A stretch of DNA of 64,000 nucleotides from Burkholderia cenocepacia (GTDB taxonomy: Bacteria > Pseudomonadota > Gammaproteobacteria > Burkholderiales > Burkholderiaceae). Every line of letters begins with the position of its first letter. Positions within the stretch are counted from its first letter, which is position 1. Positions 43,053 to 52,001 of the stretch are shown here, one piece after another. Location: assembly GCF_900446215.1 (NCBI RefSeq), contig NZ_UAQZ01000018.1, positions 186,001 to 250,000 of the forward strand. Direction: 5' to 3'. Made by a program: the position numbers and the translations under genes. The notes beneath the pieces were generated by a model. The model was not told the origin of the DNA, did no database searches, and was given only the letters and a program-made list of their open reading frames with translations.

Positions 43053-44810
43053 TCAGTCGAGCCGCAGCTTCGCTTCGGCGAAGGCATACAGCGGGCGCCA
43101 CAGCAGGCGGTTGAACAGGGTGACGAACAGGGACATCACGGCGATGCCCAGGATGATCTTTGGAAAATCGCCGGCGGCGGTGGTCTGCGCGATGTAGGCG
43201 CCGAGGCCGTGCGCCTCGATCTTGGTGCTGCCCCACTGCACGGCTTCCGACACGATGCTCGCGTTCCACGCGCCGCCCGAGGCGGTGATCGCGCCCGTCA
43301 CGTAGTACGGGAAGATGCCGGGCAGGATCGCCTGGCGCCACCACTGCCAGCCGCGGATGCGGAAGTTGGTCGCCGCTTCGCGATAGTCATTCGGGTAGGA
43401 CGTTGCGCCGGCGATCACGTTGAACAGGATATACCACTGCGTGCCGAGCACGATCAGCGGCGACAGCCAGATGTCCGCGTTCAGGTGGAAGCGCGCGATC
43501 ACGATCACGAACACCGGGAACAGCAGGTTGGCCGGGAACGCGGCGAGGAACTGCGCGAGCGGTTGCAGCTTCTCGGCCAGCTTCGGGCGCAGCCCGACCC
43601 ACACGCCGATCGGCACCCAGATCACCGACGCGATCGAGATCAGCACGACCACGCGCAGCAGCGTGATGAGGCCGAGCACCAGCACGTGGCCCACCTCGGC
43701 CATCGTCACGCCGGTCGCGACGAAGCTGACGACGCGCCACACGATGTAGGCCGTGCCGATCAGCACGAGCCCGGCCCATGCGATGTCGACCGTGCGCGAC
43801 GCCTTCTTCTCGACTTTCGGCAGCGTGAAACGCATCGCGCCCGACAGCGGCAGGCGCAGCGGGATCCGCGCGGCCTTCGCGAAGAACCAGCCGGCCGGCA
43901 CGAGCAACTGATGGATCAGCCGCGTGCGGCGCACGAGGTCGAGCAGCCACGACTGCGGCGCATCGCCCGACGCGGTGTTCTCCATCCGGAACTTGTCGGC
44001 CCACGCGATGAGCGGGCGGAACAGGAACTGGTCATACGCGAGGATCACGACCGTCATCGTCAGGATCACCCAGCCGATCGCGCCGAAGTTCTTGTCGGAG
44101 ATGGCCTGCGCGAGATACGCGCCGATGCCCGGCAGCGTGATCGTCTGGTTGCCGACGGTGATCGCCTCCGACGCGACGACGAAGAACCAGCCGCCCGACA
44201 TCGACATCATCATGTTCCAGATCAGGCCCGGCATCGAAAACGGCACTTCGAGCTTCCAGAAGCGCTGCCAGGACGTCAGGTGGAAGCCGCGCGACACTTC
44301 GTCCAGGTCGCGCGGCACCGTGCGCAGCGACTGGTAGAAGCTGAACGTCATGTTCCACGCCTGGCTCGTGAAGATCGCGAAGATCGCGGCCAGCTCGGCG
44401 CCGAGCACGCGGCTCGGGAACAGCGCGAGGAAGAACGTGACCGTAAACGAGATGAAGCCGAGCACCGGCACCGACTGCAGGATGTCGAGGATCGGGATCA
44501 GCACCATGCCCGCGCGGCGGCTCTTGGCCGCGAGCGTGCCGTAGACGAGCGTGAACGCAAGCGATGCGACCATCGCGGCGAGCATCCGCAGCGTGGTGCG
44601 CAGCGCGTATTCGGGCAGGTTCGACGGATCGAGCGAGATCTTCTGCGTCTGCAGCACGCCGCTCGGCGCCATCGTTTCGTGAAAGCCGACCACCGCCATC
44701 GCGATCAGGCAGATGATCAGCGGAAATGCGATGAAGTCCCACCGGTTCGGCAACACGCGCCACGCGGATGCGTTGGCGGTCCGGTTCGGATTGAAGAATC
44801 CGACGTTCAT
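43053..44810 (-). CDS. ABC importer double permease (two fused BPD_transp_1 domains)
   Basis: 585 residues from ATG 44,810 ('MNVGFFNPNRTANASAWRVLPNRW'). Two permease halves: the first with EAA loop 'EVSRGFHLTSWQRFWKLEVPFSMPGLIWNMMMSMSGGWFFVVASE' and the second with 'YREAATNFRIRGWQWWRQAILPGIFPYYVTGAITASGGAWNASIVSE'. About 12 membrane helices in total. Such fused permeases pair with the ATPase/AAA-associated protein encoded 23 bases downstream, in nitrate/sulfonate/bicarbonate-type systems. No binding-protein gene is adjacent. Confidence 0.88.
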   Translation of the reverse strand: MNVGFFNPNRTANASAWRVLPNRWDFIAFPLIICLIAMAVVGFHETMAPSGVLQTQKISLDPSNLPEYALRTTLRMLAAMVASLAFTLVYGTLAAKSRRAGMVLIPILDILQSVPVLGFISFTVTFFLALFPSRVLGAELAAIFAIFTSQAWNMTFSFYQSLRTVPRDLDEVSRGFHLTSWQRFWKLEVPFSMPGLIWNMMMSMSGGWFFVVASEAITVGNQTITLPGIGAYLAQAISDKNFGAIGWVILTMTVVILAYDQFLFRPLIAWADKFRMENTASGDAPQSWLLDLVRRTRLIHQLLVPAGWFFAKAARIPLRLPLSGAMRFTLPKVEKKASRTVDIAWAGLVLIGTAYIVWRVVSFVATGVTMAEVGHVLVLGLITLLRVVVLISIASVIWVPIGVWVGLRPKLAEKLQPLAQFLAAFPANLLFPVFVIVIARFHLNADIWLSPLIVLGTQWYILFNVIAGATSYPNDYREAATNFRIRGWQWWRQAILPGIFPYYVTGAITASGGAWNASIVSEAVQWGSTKIEAHGLGAYIAQTTAAGDFPKIILGIAVMSLFVTLFNRLLWRPLYAFAEAKLRLD

Positions 44811-45317
44811 CAGGCGCCCTCCCCGGTAAGGCCGAACGAAGCCGGCAGTCGATGTTGATTCATGGCAAAGCGCACGGGCGCGGTAATTCGATTGACTGGC
44901 GATCTCGCGCACGCGGCGCGCCGTGCGCGCATGCGCTGCCGCGGCCGGGCGAGTCGGGCCGCGACGGCACGACACTACACCAACCTGTATTTCAGGTACA
45001 ACCGTCCGGCGACGGCGCAGGCAGCGCATGGATCGTGCCCGGCGCGTGGGCGGATGGCGGGCGCGCGGTACGGAACAGCCCGGCCGCAGTCCTGCGGCCG
45101 GCACGCAGGCCCGAATTATGCCGTGATCCGGCCCGGCCGTGAACCCGCCCGCCGCACGCGGGCACAAACCGTGTCCGGCATCAGCAGCCGGATACGACGA
45201 AGCAGGTATGATCGGGGCTAGCCCCCGGGTTCGTGTCGGCGGTGCCGCGGCCATGCGCACGCGCCCTCTGCTCTGTATACAGGCCCCGGGGATCGACCGA
45301 CGAGCGGGAGGAAGGGA
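44811..45317. other. 507-base divergent gap
   Basis: Between the double permease and the small protein at 45,318. Very GC-rich; no supported gene. Must contain promoters in both directions. Confidence 0.45.
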
Positions 45318-45584
45318 ATGGCAGGAAACTTGGTGATCGTCTGTCGCGATCAGGATGCCGACGCGTTCTATGAACTCATGCAGGAGTACGGGTCGTTCCA
45401 GACGCGGCTGTCGTCTACGGCGTGGTACCTGAACATGAACGTCGTGCCGGAATCGCTGCAGGAGGAAATCCTGGAGCGCCTCGGCCGGTATACGACCGTC
45501 TATATCTTCGAGGCCACCACGGTGACCTACAACACGATCGACAGCAACGCGGCCGAGACGCTCGGCACGCTGTTCGGCGAATGA
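45318..45584 (+). CDS. Small conserved protein, Cas2/SinR-like fold candidate
   Basis: 88 residues with a strong ribosome-binding site (GGAGGAAGGGA). 'NLVIVCRDQDADAFYELMQEYGSFQTRLSSTAWYLNMNVVPESLQEEILERLGRYTTVYIFEATTVTYNTID': a beta strand, helix, a Thr-Ala-Trp strand, helix and strand, the ferredoxin-like order and size of SinR/Cas2-like orphan proteins. The N-terminal strand has an acidic residue ('RDQDAD') where Cas2 nucleases place theirs. No cas genes or arrays are nearby. The fold is my inference. Confidence 0.6.
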   Translation: MAGNLVIVCRDQDADAFYELMQEYGSFQTRLSSTAWYLNMNVVPESLQEEILERLGRYTTVYIFEATTVTYNTIDSNAAETLGTLFGE

Positions 45585-45626
45585 CGCCGCGCGGCGCCTG
45601 CCCGGCCGGGCGGGCGCCGCGGCCGC

Positions 45627-46943
45627 TCAGGCGGCCTCGGCGTGGGGTTCATCCTTCGGCACGGCCTCGAACGGAAACGTCATCGATACCCGCAGGCCGC
45701 CTTCGGGGCGATTGCCGATGTCGCACGCGCCCCCCAGCCTGAGCACCAGCCGCTCGACGATCGCGAGCCCGAGCCCGCTGTGGCCGTTCCCGCCGCGTGC
45801 CGGGTCGAGCCGCACGAACGGCCGCGTGGCGGCCGCGAGGTCGCGCGGTGCGATGCCGCCGCCGCTGTCGCTGACCGACAACACGTAGCCCGTCGGCGTG
45901 CGCGCCGTCTCGACGAGCACCGGCGGCGCGCCGTACGCATGCGCGTTGTCCAGCAGGTTCGACAGGATCCGGTCGAGCGTCGCCGTCGGCAGCCGGAAGC
46001 CGGGATCGGCCTCCAGCCGCGTCTGGACCGCCGGCGCGTTCGGCGCGACCGCACGATAGCTGCGCGCGATCCGCTCGCACGCCTGGTCGACCGGCACCGG
46101 CTCGCTGCGGTCGGCCCCGCCATGCGCAAACACCAGGAACTGGTCGACGATGTGCGACATCGAGTCGACGTCGCGCACGACACCGTCGCGCAGCCGCGCA
46201 TCGTCCATCATTTCCGCGCGCAGGCGCATCCGCGCAAGCGGCGTGCGCAGGTCGTGCGCGACGCCGGCCAGCATCACCGCGCGATCGCTTTCGGCCTGCG
46301 ACACCTGTTCCACCATCTGGTTGAAGCCGTGCGTGAGCTGGCGCAGCTCGCGCGGGCCGCGTTCGCGCAGCGGCGGCACCGGCTGCCCGCGGCCGAAACG
46401 CGCGACCGCACGTGCGAGCGAGCGCAGCGGCTGCTGCAACTGCCAGGCCGCGAACAGCGCGGCGATCACGCCGGCCGAGAAGATCGTGCCGAGCCACAGC
46501 AGCATCCGGTCGAGCGAGCGCGGCGGCCGCAGCGGCTGCACCGGCACCACGATCCAGTTGCGGTCGGCCGGCTCCTTCACCCACAGCACCGGCGGATGGC
46601 CGGGCGTACCGATCTCGACCTGCGTGCCGGGCGGCATGCGCTCGCTCACGTCGTCGCGGAACCGCTTCAGCGGCGGCGGCAGCCCCGAATCGCCGCCCTT
46701 CGGCACATCGGGGCTGTCGGGCGCCACGAGCCGCACGCGCGACGGCAACGGCTGGTCGGGCGTGCGCTCGACGTGCTGGCGCACCGCATCGACGAGGAAC
46801 GCGGCCTCCTCGACCGCGTAACGCGTCTGCATCTGGTTGCGCTCGAGCCGCATCGCGAAGAACCACGCGAAGTGCGACAGGAGCAGGACACCGACGACGA
46901 GCAGCGCCAGCCGCCCGAACAGCGAATCAATGGGTTTGCGCAT
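45627..46943 (-). CDS. Sensor histidine kinase (EnvZ/OmpR-partner type)
   Basis: 438 residues from ATG 46,943. Membrane helix 1 at ~8-30 ('LFGRLALLVVGVLLLSHFAWFF'), a periplasmic sensor of ~130 residues with Pro/Arg-rich text, membrane helix 2 ('MLLWLGTIFSAGVIAALFAAW'), HAMP, the H-box 'AGVAHDLRTPLARMRLRAEMM', N-box 'RILSNLLDNAHAYG', G boxes 'VSDSGGGI' and 'GHSGLGLAIVERLV'. It overlaps the response-regulator gene by 17 bases. The neighbouring Spy-like gene suggests an envelope-stress or metal signal. Confidence 0.92.
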   Translation of the reverse strand: MRKPIDSLFGRLALLVVGVLLLSHFAWFFAMRLERNQMQTRYAVEEAAFLVDAVRQHVERTPDQPLPSRVRLVAPDSPDVPKGGDSGLPPPLKRFRDDVSERMPPGTQVEIGTPGHPPVLWVKEPADRNWIVVPVQPLRPPRSLDRMLLWLGTIFSAGVIAALFAAWQLQQPLRSLARAVARFGRGQPVPPLRERGPRELRQLTHGFNQMVEQVSQAESDRAVMLAGVAHDLRTPLARMRLRAEMMDDARLRDGVVRDVDSMSHIVDQFLVFAHGGADRSEPVPVDQACERIARSYRAVAPNAPAVQTRLEADPGFRLPTATLDRILSNLLDNAHAYGAPPVLVETARTPTGYVLSVSDSGGGIAPRDLAAATRPFVRLDPARGGNGHSGLGLAIVERLVLRLGGACDIGNRPEGGLRVSMTFPFEAVPKDEPHAEAA

Positions 46944-47652
46944 GAGCCTCGCCGTCGGGCACGAACACGTAGCCGCGCCCGCGGACCGTCTGGATGAAGC
47001 GCGGCGTCGACGGATCCGTTTCGAGGATGCGGCGCAGGCGCCACACCTGGACGTCGATGCCGCGGTCGGTGCCGTCGTACTCGGGCCCGTGCAGCAGCTC
47101 GAGCAGCCGCTCGCGCGTGAGCGTGCGCAGCGCATGGTTCACGAAGATCTTCAGCAGCGCGAATTCGCTGCTCGACAGCGTGGCCGGCTTGCCGTCGACC
47201 GACAGCGTGCGCGCCTGGAAGTCGAGCAGGAAGCGGCCGAACGCGAACGGCTCGCGCTGCTCGGGCGCGGCCGCCGACGGCGTCGCGCGGCGGCGGCGCA
47301 GCACGGCCTGCACGCGCGCGAGCAACTCGCGCGGGTTGAATGGCTTGCCGAGGTAGTCGTCCGCACCGAGCTCGAGCCCGACGATGCGGTCGACGTCGTC
47401 CGCCCGCGCGGTCAGCATGATCACGGGGATGTCGTCGCCGGCCGCGCGCAACTGGCGCAGCGCGGTCAGGCCGTCCACGCCCGGCATCATCAGGTCCAGC
47501 ACGATCAGGTCGGGCCGCTCGCGCTCGAGGCGCTTCTCGAGCGTCGCCGCGTCGTGCAGCACGGACACTTCCATCCCCTGGCGCACGAGATAGTCGCGCA
47601 GCAGGTCTCGGAGTTCTTGGTCGTCGTCGACGATGAGGATCTGGGTAGTCAT
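46927..47652 (-). CDS. OmpR-family response regulator
   Basis: 241 residues from ATG 47,652 ('MTTQILIVDDDQELRDLLRD'). The receiver domain has the phospho-acceptor Asp53 in 'LIVLDLMMPGVDG' and the Lys in 'DDYLGKPF'; the winged helix covers about 135-235 ('TLSSSEFALLKIFVNHALRTLTRERLLELLHG', 'IDVQVWRLRRILE', 'TVRGRGYVFVPDGE'). First gene of the pair with the kinase; divergent from the Spy-like gene (225-base gap), a likely target. Confidence 0.94.
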   Translation of the reverse strand: MTTQILIVDDDQELRDLLRDYLVRQGMEVSVLHDAATLEKRLERERPDLIVLDLMMPGVDGLTALRQLRAAGDDIPVIMLTARADDVDRIVGLELGADDYLGKPFNPRELLARVQAVLRRRRATPSAAAPEQREPFAFGRFLLDFQARTLSVDGKPATLSSSEFALLKIFVNHALRTLTRERLLELLHGPEYDGTDRGIDVQVWRLRRILETDPSTPRFIQTVRGRGYVFVPDGEAHAQTH

Positions 47653-47876
47653 GGCTCGAAGTTTACCGCGCGAGGGCGGAGTCGAAGAACGAAACAAAGG
47701 GACGAAAGGGTTACTGCGGGTTACCGCGCAAGGGAACTGTAATGCTCGGTAACCGGGCCGCCACCCCGCGTAACACCCGCCGGGGCCTGCATCGCTAACC
47801 TGCGTCTTACCGGATGCGGCACCCGACTTTCCCGGCGCCGCATCGCCGGACCCTTTGGATACAAGGAGTTTCTGAA

Positions 47877-48431
47877 ATGTATAAGAAGACTTCCCGCGTG
47901 GCCATCGCGGCCGCCACCGTGCTCGCTCTCGCATTCGGCACCGCGCATGCCGCGCAGCCCGACGACATGCCGCCGCCGGGCGGCCCCGGCATGCACCGGA
48001 TGCACGGCGGGCACGAAGGCGGCCCGTTCGGCGCGATCATGAAACTGCACGACCAGTTGAAGCTCAACGCGTCGCAGGAACAGCAGTGGCAGGCGGCCGT
48101 CAACACGATGAAGCAGAACCGTGACGCGATGCGCAAGAGCCACGAGCAGATGCGCGAGCAGTTCAAGGCACAGCAGAACCAGCCGATCCTCGACCTGAGC
48201 GCGATGCATTCGGCGCGCCAGCAGGCGGAGGCGCAGAACGCGCAACTGCGCGAGCAGACGTCCGCCGCGTGGCTCACGTTCTATAACGGGCTGAACGACT
48301 CGCAGAAGACGATGGTCAGCACGGCGCTCAAGCAGCAATTCGCGAAGATGGAACAGCGCCACGAGAAGATGAAGGAGCGCTGGGAACAGCACCGCGCGGC
48401 CGCCAAGGGCGCATCGGCGCCGGCGCAGTAA
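47877..48431 (+). CDS. Spy/CpxP-like periplasmic LTXXQ-motif protein
   Basis: 184 residues from ATG 47,877 (ribosome-binding site AAGGAG). Signal peptide 'RVAIAAATVLALAFGTAHA' cleaved before 'AQPDDMPPPGG'. The mature N-terminus is Met/His/Gly-rich ('GMHRMHGGHEGG'), a potential metal site. The rest is a charged helical protein with the two family motifs ('LKLNASQEQQWQAAV' and 'LNDSQKTMVSTALKQQ'). Periplasmic chaperone or metal sensor, normally under two-component control; the adjacent OmpR/kinase pair is the obvious controller. Confidence 0.85.
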   Translation: MYKKTSRVAIAAATVLALAFGTAHAAQPDDMPPPGGPGMHRMHGGHEGGPFGAIMKLHDQLKLNASQEQQWQAAVNTMKQNRDAMRKSHEQMREQFKAQQNQPILDLSAMHSARQQAEAQNAQLREQTSAAWLTFYNGLNDSQKTMVSTALKQQFAKMEQRHEKMKERWEQHRAAAKGASAPAQ

Positions 48432-48463
48432 GCCGGCGGGCCGCTCCCGCAGCGGCCTCGAAC

Positions 48464-48496
48464 GGGGACGCAGGCATCGGCCTGCGTCCCCTTTTT
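48464..48496 (+). terminator. Rho-independent terminator after the Spy-like gene
   Basis: 12-base perfect stem GGGGACGCAGGC / GCCTGCGTCCCC, 4-base loop, followed by TTTTT. 33 bases after the Spy stop and just before the convergent pirin gene. Confidence 0.88.
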
Positions 48497-48500
48497 CATT

Positions 48501-49205
48501 TCAGGCGACGTCGAACAGCAGCACTTCGGCGGCCCGGCCGCGCGCGAACGCCACCGCGTCCACGCCGCCGATCCGCGCGCCGTCGCCGGCGGCCAGCGCG
48601 CGGCCGTTGACCTCGACCTCGCCGCGCGCCACGTGCACATAGACGCTGCGCCCGGCCGGCACGTCGAACGCCGCCGTCTCGTCGCCGTCGATCAGCCCCG
48701 CGAAGATGCGGGCGTCGGCCCGCATCGACAGCGCGCCGTCGCCGCCGTCGGGCGCCGCGACGAGCCTGAGCCGGCCGCGCTTCTCGTCGTCGGCGAAGCG
48801 CCGTTCCTCGTAGCCGGGCCGCCCGCCCGGCTCGGCCGGCTGCAGCCAGATCTGCAGCAGATGCAGCGGCCGGTCGCGCGATGCGTTGGTTTCGCTGTGC
48901 TGGAGCCCCGTGCCGGCGCTCATCCGCTGGATGCCGCCGGGCCGGACGATCGCGCCGCAGCCGAGGCTGTCGCGATGCGCGAGCGCGCCATCCAGCACGT
49001 ACGTGACGATCTCCACGTCGCGGCGCGGCTGCATCCCGAAGCCGCGCGTCGGTGCGATCAGGTCCTCGCTCAACACGCACAGCGCGCCAATGGGCGGACG
49101 TACCGGCGCATGCTCGGTGTGGCAGGCGGACGAAAAGCTGTGACTCGATTCGAGCCAGCCGTGGCGCGTGCGGCAGCGGTCTTCGGCGCGCAGGATCTGG
49201 AACAT
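48501..49205 (-). CDS. Pirin-family bicupin lacking two metal-ligand histidines
   Basis: 234 residues. N-terminal pirin cupin: 'APTRGFGMQPRRDVEIVTYVLDGALAHRDSLG' and 'GIQRMSAGTGLQHSETNAS'. In pirins the first segment reads GFGxHPHxDMEI, with two His metal ligands; here they are Gln59 and Arg61. His103 and Glu105 are kept. The C-terminal cupin half ('PAGRSVYVHVARGEVEVNGRALAAGDGARI') is normal. Pirin homologues such as YhhW are quercetin dioxygenases or redox sensors; this one may not hold metal in the usual way. Confidence 0.82.
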   Translation of the reverse strand: MFQILRAEDRCRTRHGWLESSHSFSSACHTEHAPVRPPIGALCVLSEDLIAPTRGFGMQPRRDVEIVTYVLDGALAHRDSLGCGAIVRPGGIQRMSAGTGLQHSETNASRDRPLHLLQIWLQPAEPGGRPGYEERRFADDEKRGRLRLVAAPDGGDGALSMRADARIFAGLIDGDETAAFDVPAGRSVYVHVARGEVEVNGRALAAGDGARIGGVDAVAFARGRAAEVLLFDVA

Positions 49206-49571
49206 TGGGGAGGACGCTCGGGGGCGCAGATGTTCTGTTCGGGTTTACCTCCACTGTAGGGGGAGACCGAAAGCGCCACAATCCGCCGCCGGCGCACCGC
49301 ATCGTTGCACCCGCGCAAACAATTGCCAAAATATTCGTTGTGAATACCACGATTGCCGCAACAGCCGAATCGAGGAATCGGTCGATCGCGCCGGATTGCC
49401 GTTTTCCGGATATCGCGTTCGGGTAAAATACCGCCCTTTTGGCGTTCGCCGTTCCGGCGGCCGCCAGCGCCAGAGCGCCGATCGGCGATTTTTGGCCGTC
49501 TAGAATACGCCGCGGCGCCCGGTCCGACCGGCCGCGAGCGCCCCCGGAAAGTCAGCAACAGAAGGATGGAA

Positions 49572-50354
49572 ATGAAGAAGGCCGCCCTGTGCGCCGCCCT
49601 CGCCCTCGTGGCGGGCAGCGCCTTCGCGAAGGAGTGGAAGACCGTGCGGATCGGCGTCGATGCCAGCTACCCGCCGTTCGAGTCGACCGCACCGAGCGGC
49701 GAGATCGTCGGTTTCGACGTGGATCTCACCAAGGAAATCTGCAAGCGGATCAACGTGAAATGCGTGTGGGTGGCGCAGGATCTCGACGGGATCATTCCGG
49801 CGCTGAAGGCGAAGAAGTACGACGTCATCGTGTCGTCGCTGACCGTCACGGACAAGCGCCGCGAACAGATCGACTTCTCCGACAAGGTGTACGACGCGCC
49901 CGCGCGGATGATCGCGAAGACCGGCTCGCCGCTGCTGCCGACGGTCGCGTCGCTGAAAGGCAAGCGCGTCGGCGTCGAGCAGGGCTCGACGCAGGAGACC
50001 TTCGCGAAAGCGTACTGGGAACCGCAGGGCGTGACGATCATTCCTTACCAGAACCAGGACCAGGTCTATGCCGATCTCGGCTCGGGGCGCCTCGACGCGA
50101 CGCTGCAGGACGAGTTGCAGGCCGACTACGGCTTCCTGCGCACGCCGCGCGGCAAGGGTTTCGCGTTCGCCGGCCCGGAAGTGAAGGATCCGAAGACGAT
50201 CGGCGACGGCACCGCGATCGGCCTGCGCAAGGAAGATACCGATCTGAAGCTCAAGATCAACCGGGCGCTGGCCGACATGCATAAGGACGGCACGTACGAC
50301 CGGCTGTCGCACAAGTACTTCTCGTTCAGCGTCTATTCGGCGCCGGCCCGCTGA
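49572..50354 (+). CDS. Polar amino-acid ABC binding protein (HisJ/ArgT type)
   Basis: 260 residues. ATG 49,572 is preferred over 49,566 because the AGAAGG site is then 6 bases away. Signal peptide 'KKAALCAALALVAGSAFA-KEW'. The SBP_bac_3 fold starts 'KTVRIGVDASYPPFESTAPSGEIVGFDVDLTKEICKRI'; 'DVIVSSLTVTDKRREQIDFSDKVYD' carries the ligand Arg. The Lys/Arg/ornithine/His branch is likely, but the ligand cannot be fixed. First gene of a complete importer with hisQMP. Confidence 0.89.
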   Translation: MKKAALCAALALVAGSAFAKEWKTVRIGVDASYPPFESTAPSGEIVGFDVDLTKEICKRINVKCVWVAQDLDGIIPALKAKKYDVIVSSLTVTDKRREQIDFSDKVYDAPARMIAKTGSPLLPTVASLKGKRVGVEQGSTQETFAKAYWEPQGVTIIPYQNQDQVYADLGSGRLDATLQDELQADYGFLRTPRGKGFAFAGPEVKDPKTIGDGTAIGLRKEDTDLKLKINRALADMHKDGTYDRLSHKYFSFSVYSAPAR

Positions 50355-50583
50355 ACGCCGACGACGAGAAGCAGCGGATGCGGGGGCGGCCCCGCGGCCG
50401 CGCAGTACAGGCAGTCAACCACGCGCCGCCCGCCCCCTTGCCCGCCGCTCGCGCGACGGGCAGGCCCGGCACCGTTGCCGGGGCGGACGGTCATGATACG
50501 TACGGGGCGTTCCGCGCAGCTTGGCGGGCGCGTCTTTCGCGGCGCACTGCGTGCGCCCTCAGGGACCACACCAGGGACCACAT

Positions 50584-51273
50584 ATGTTTCTACAAGGTTA
50601 CGGCCCGCTGATCCTCGCTGGCACCTGGCAAACCGTCAAGCTGGCGGTGCTTTCGCTTGCGCTGTCGTTCCTGCTGGGGCTGCTCGGCGCCGGCGCGAAG
50701 CTGTCGCGCAACCGCGTGACGAACGGCGTCGGCACCGTCTACACGACGCTGATCCGGGGCGTCCCCGATCTGGTGCTGATGCTGCTGCTGTTCTACAGCC
50801 TGCAGATCTGGCTGAACATGGCGACCGACGCACTCGGCTGGGACCAGATCGATATCGACCCGTTCCTCGCCGGCGTGCTCGTGCTCGGCTTCATCTACGG
50901 CGCGTACTTCACCGAGACGTTCCGCGGCGCATTCCTGTCCGTGCCGCGCGGCCAGCTCGAGGCCGGCAGCGCGTACGGGATGACGAACTGGCAGGTGTTC
51001 ACGCGGATCATGTTCCCGCAGATGATGCGCTTCGCGCTGCCGGGCATCGGCAACAACTGGCAGGTGCTCGTGAAGTCGACCGCGCTCGTGTCGATCATCG
51101 GCCTGGCGGACGTCGTGAAGGCGTCGCAGGACGCCGGCAAGGGCACGCTGCGGTTCTTCTTCTTCACGCTGATCGCGGGAGCGGTCTACCTCGCCATCAC
51201 GACGATCTCGAATTTCGTGCTGATGTGGCTCGAAAAGCGCTACTCGACCGGTGTCCGCAAGGCTGACCTATGA
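50584..51273 (+). CDS. hisQ: Amino-acid ABC permease HisQ-like
   Basis: 229 residues from ATG 50,584 ('MFLQGYGPLILAGTWQTVKLAVLS'). Five or so membrane helices, EAA loop 'EAGSAYGMTNWQVFTRIMFPQMMRFALPGIGNNW'. The 229-base gap from the binding-protein gene may allow a lower permease level. Stop overlaps the hisM start (ATGA at 51,270). Confidence 0.9.
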   Translation: MFLQGYGPLILAGTWQTVKLAVLSLALSFLLGLLGAGAKLSRNRVTNGVGTVYTTLIRGVPDLVLMLLLFYSLQIWLNMATDALGWDQIDIDPFLAGVLVLGFIYGAYFTETFRGAFLSVPRGQLEAGSAYGMTNWQVFTRIMFPQMMRFALPGIGNNWQVLVKSTALVSIIGLADVVKASQDAGKGTLRFFFFTLIAGAVYLAITTISNFVLMWLEKRYSTGVRKADL

Positions 51274-51983
51274 TCGAACTCATCCAAGAATACTGGCGCA
51301 ACTATCTCTACACCGACGGTTATCGCATCACCGGTGTCGCGATCACGCTGTGGCTGCTGGTCGTGTCGATCGGCCTCGGCTTCTGCCTGTCGGTGCCGCT
51401 CGCCGTCGCGCGCGTGTCGAAGCGGAAGTGGCTGTCGGGCGCGGTGTGGCTGTACACGTACGTGTTCCGCGGCACGCCGCTCTACGTGCAATTGCTGCTC
51501 TGCTACACGGGCCTCTACAGCCTGCAGGCCGTGCGCGGCACGCCGATGCTCGACGCGTTCTTCCGCGACGGGATGCACTGCACGCTGCTCGCATTCACGC
51601 TGAACACCTGCGCGTACACCACCGAAATCTTCGCGGGCGCGATCAAGGCGACGTCGTACGGCGAGATCGAAGCCGCGCGCGCATACGGAATGTCCACGTT
51701 CACGATGTATCGCCGCGTGATCCTGCCGTCGGCGCTGCGCCGCGCGCTGCCGCTCTACAGCAACGAAGTGATCCTGATGCTGCACGCGACGACGGTGGCC
51801 TTCACCGCGACCGTGCCGGACATCCTGAAGATCGCGCGCGACGTGAACTCGGCGACCTACATGTCGTTCCACGCGTTCGGCATCGCCGCCCTGCTCTACC
51901 TCGTGATCTCGTTCACGCTCGTGTGGCTGTTCCGCCAGGCCGAGCGCCGCTGGCTCGCGTATCTGCGCCCGCAAGGCAAGTAA
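51270..51983 (+). CDS. hisM: Amino-acid ABC permease HisM-like
   Basis: 237 residues. 'YRITGVAITLWLLVVSIGLGFCLSVPLAVARVS' is the first membrane segment; 'EIEAARAYGMSTFTMYRRVILPSALRRALPLYSNEV' is the EAA loop. It forms the heterodimeric channel with HisQ. Confidence 0.92.
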   Translation: MIELIQEYWRNYLYTDGYRITGVAITLWLLVVSIGLGFCLSVPLAVARVSKRKWLSGAVWLYTYVFRGTPLYVQLLLCYTGLYSLQAVRGTPMLDAFFRDGMHCTLLAFTLNTCAYTTEIFAGAIKATSYGEIEAARAYGMSTFTMYRRVILPSALRRALPLYSNEVILMLHATTVAFTATVPDILKIARDVNSATYMSFHAFGIAALLYLVISFTLVWLFRQAERRWLAYLRPQGK

Positions 51984-52001
51984 GTTTTCGCAGGACTATT
52001 G

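Noticed and set aside
45318..45584. Cas2 of a CRISPR system
   Set aside because: No cas1 or repeats in the window; only an orphan Cas2/SinR-like fold is suggested.
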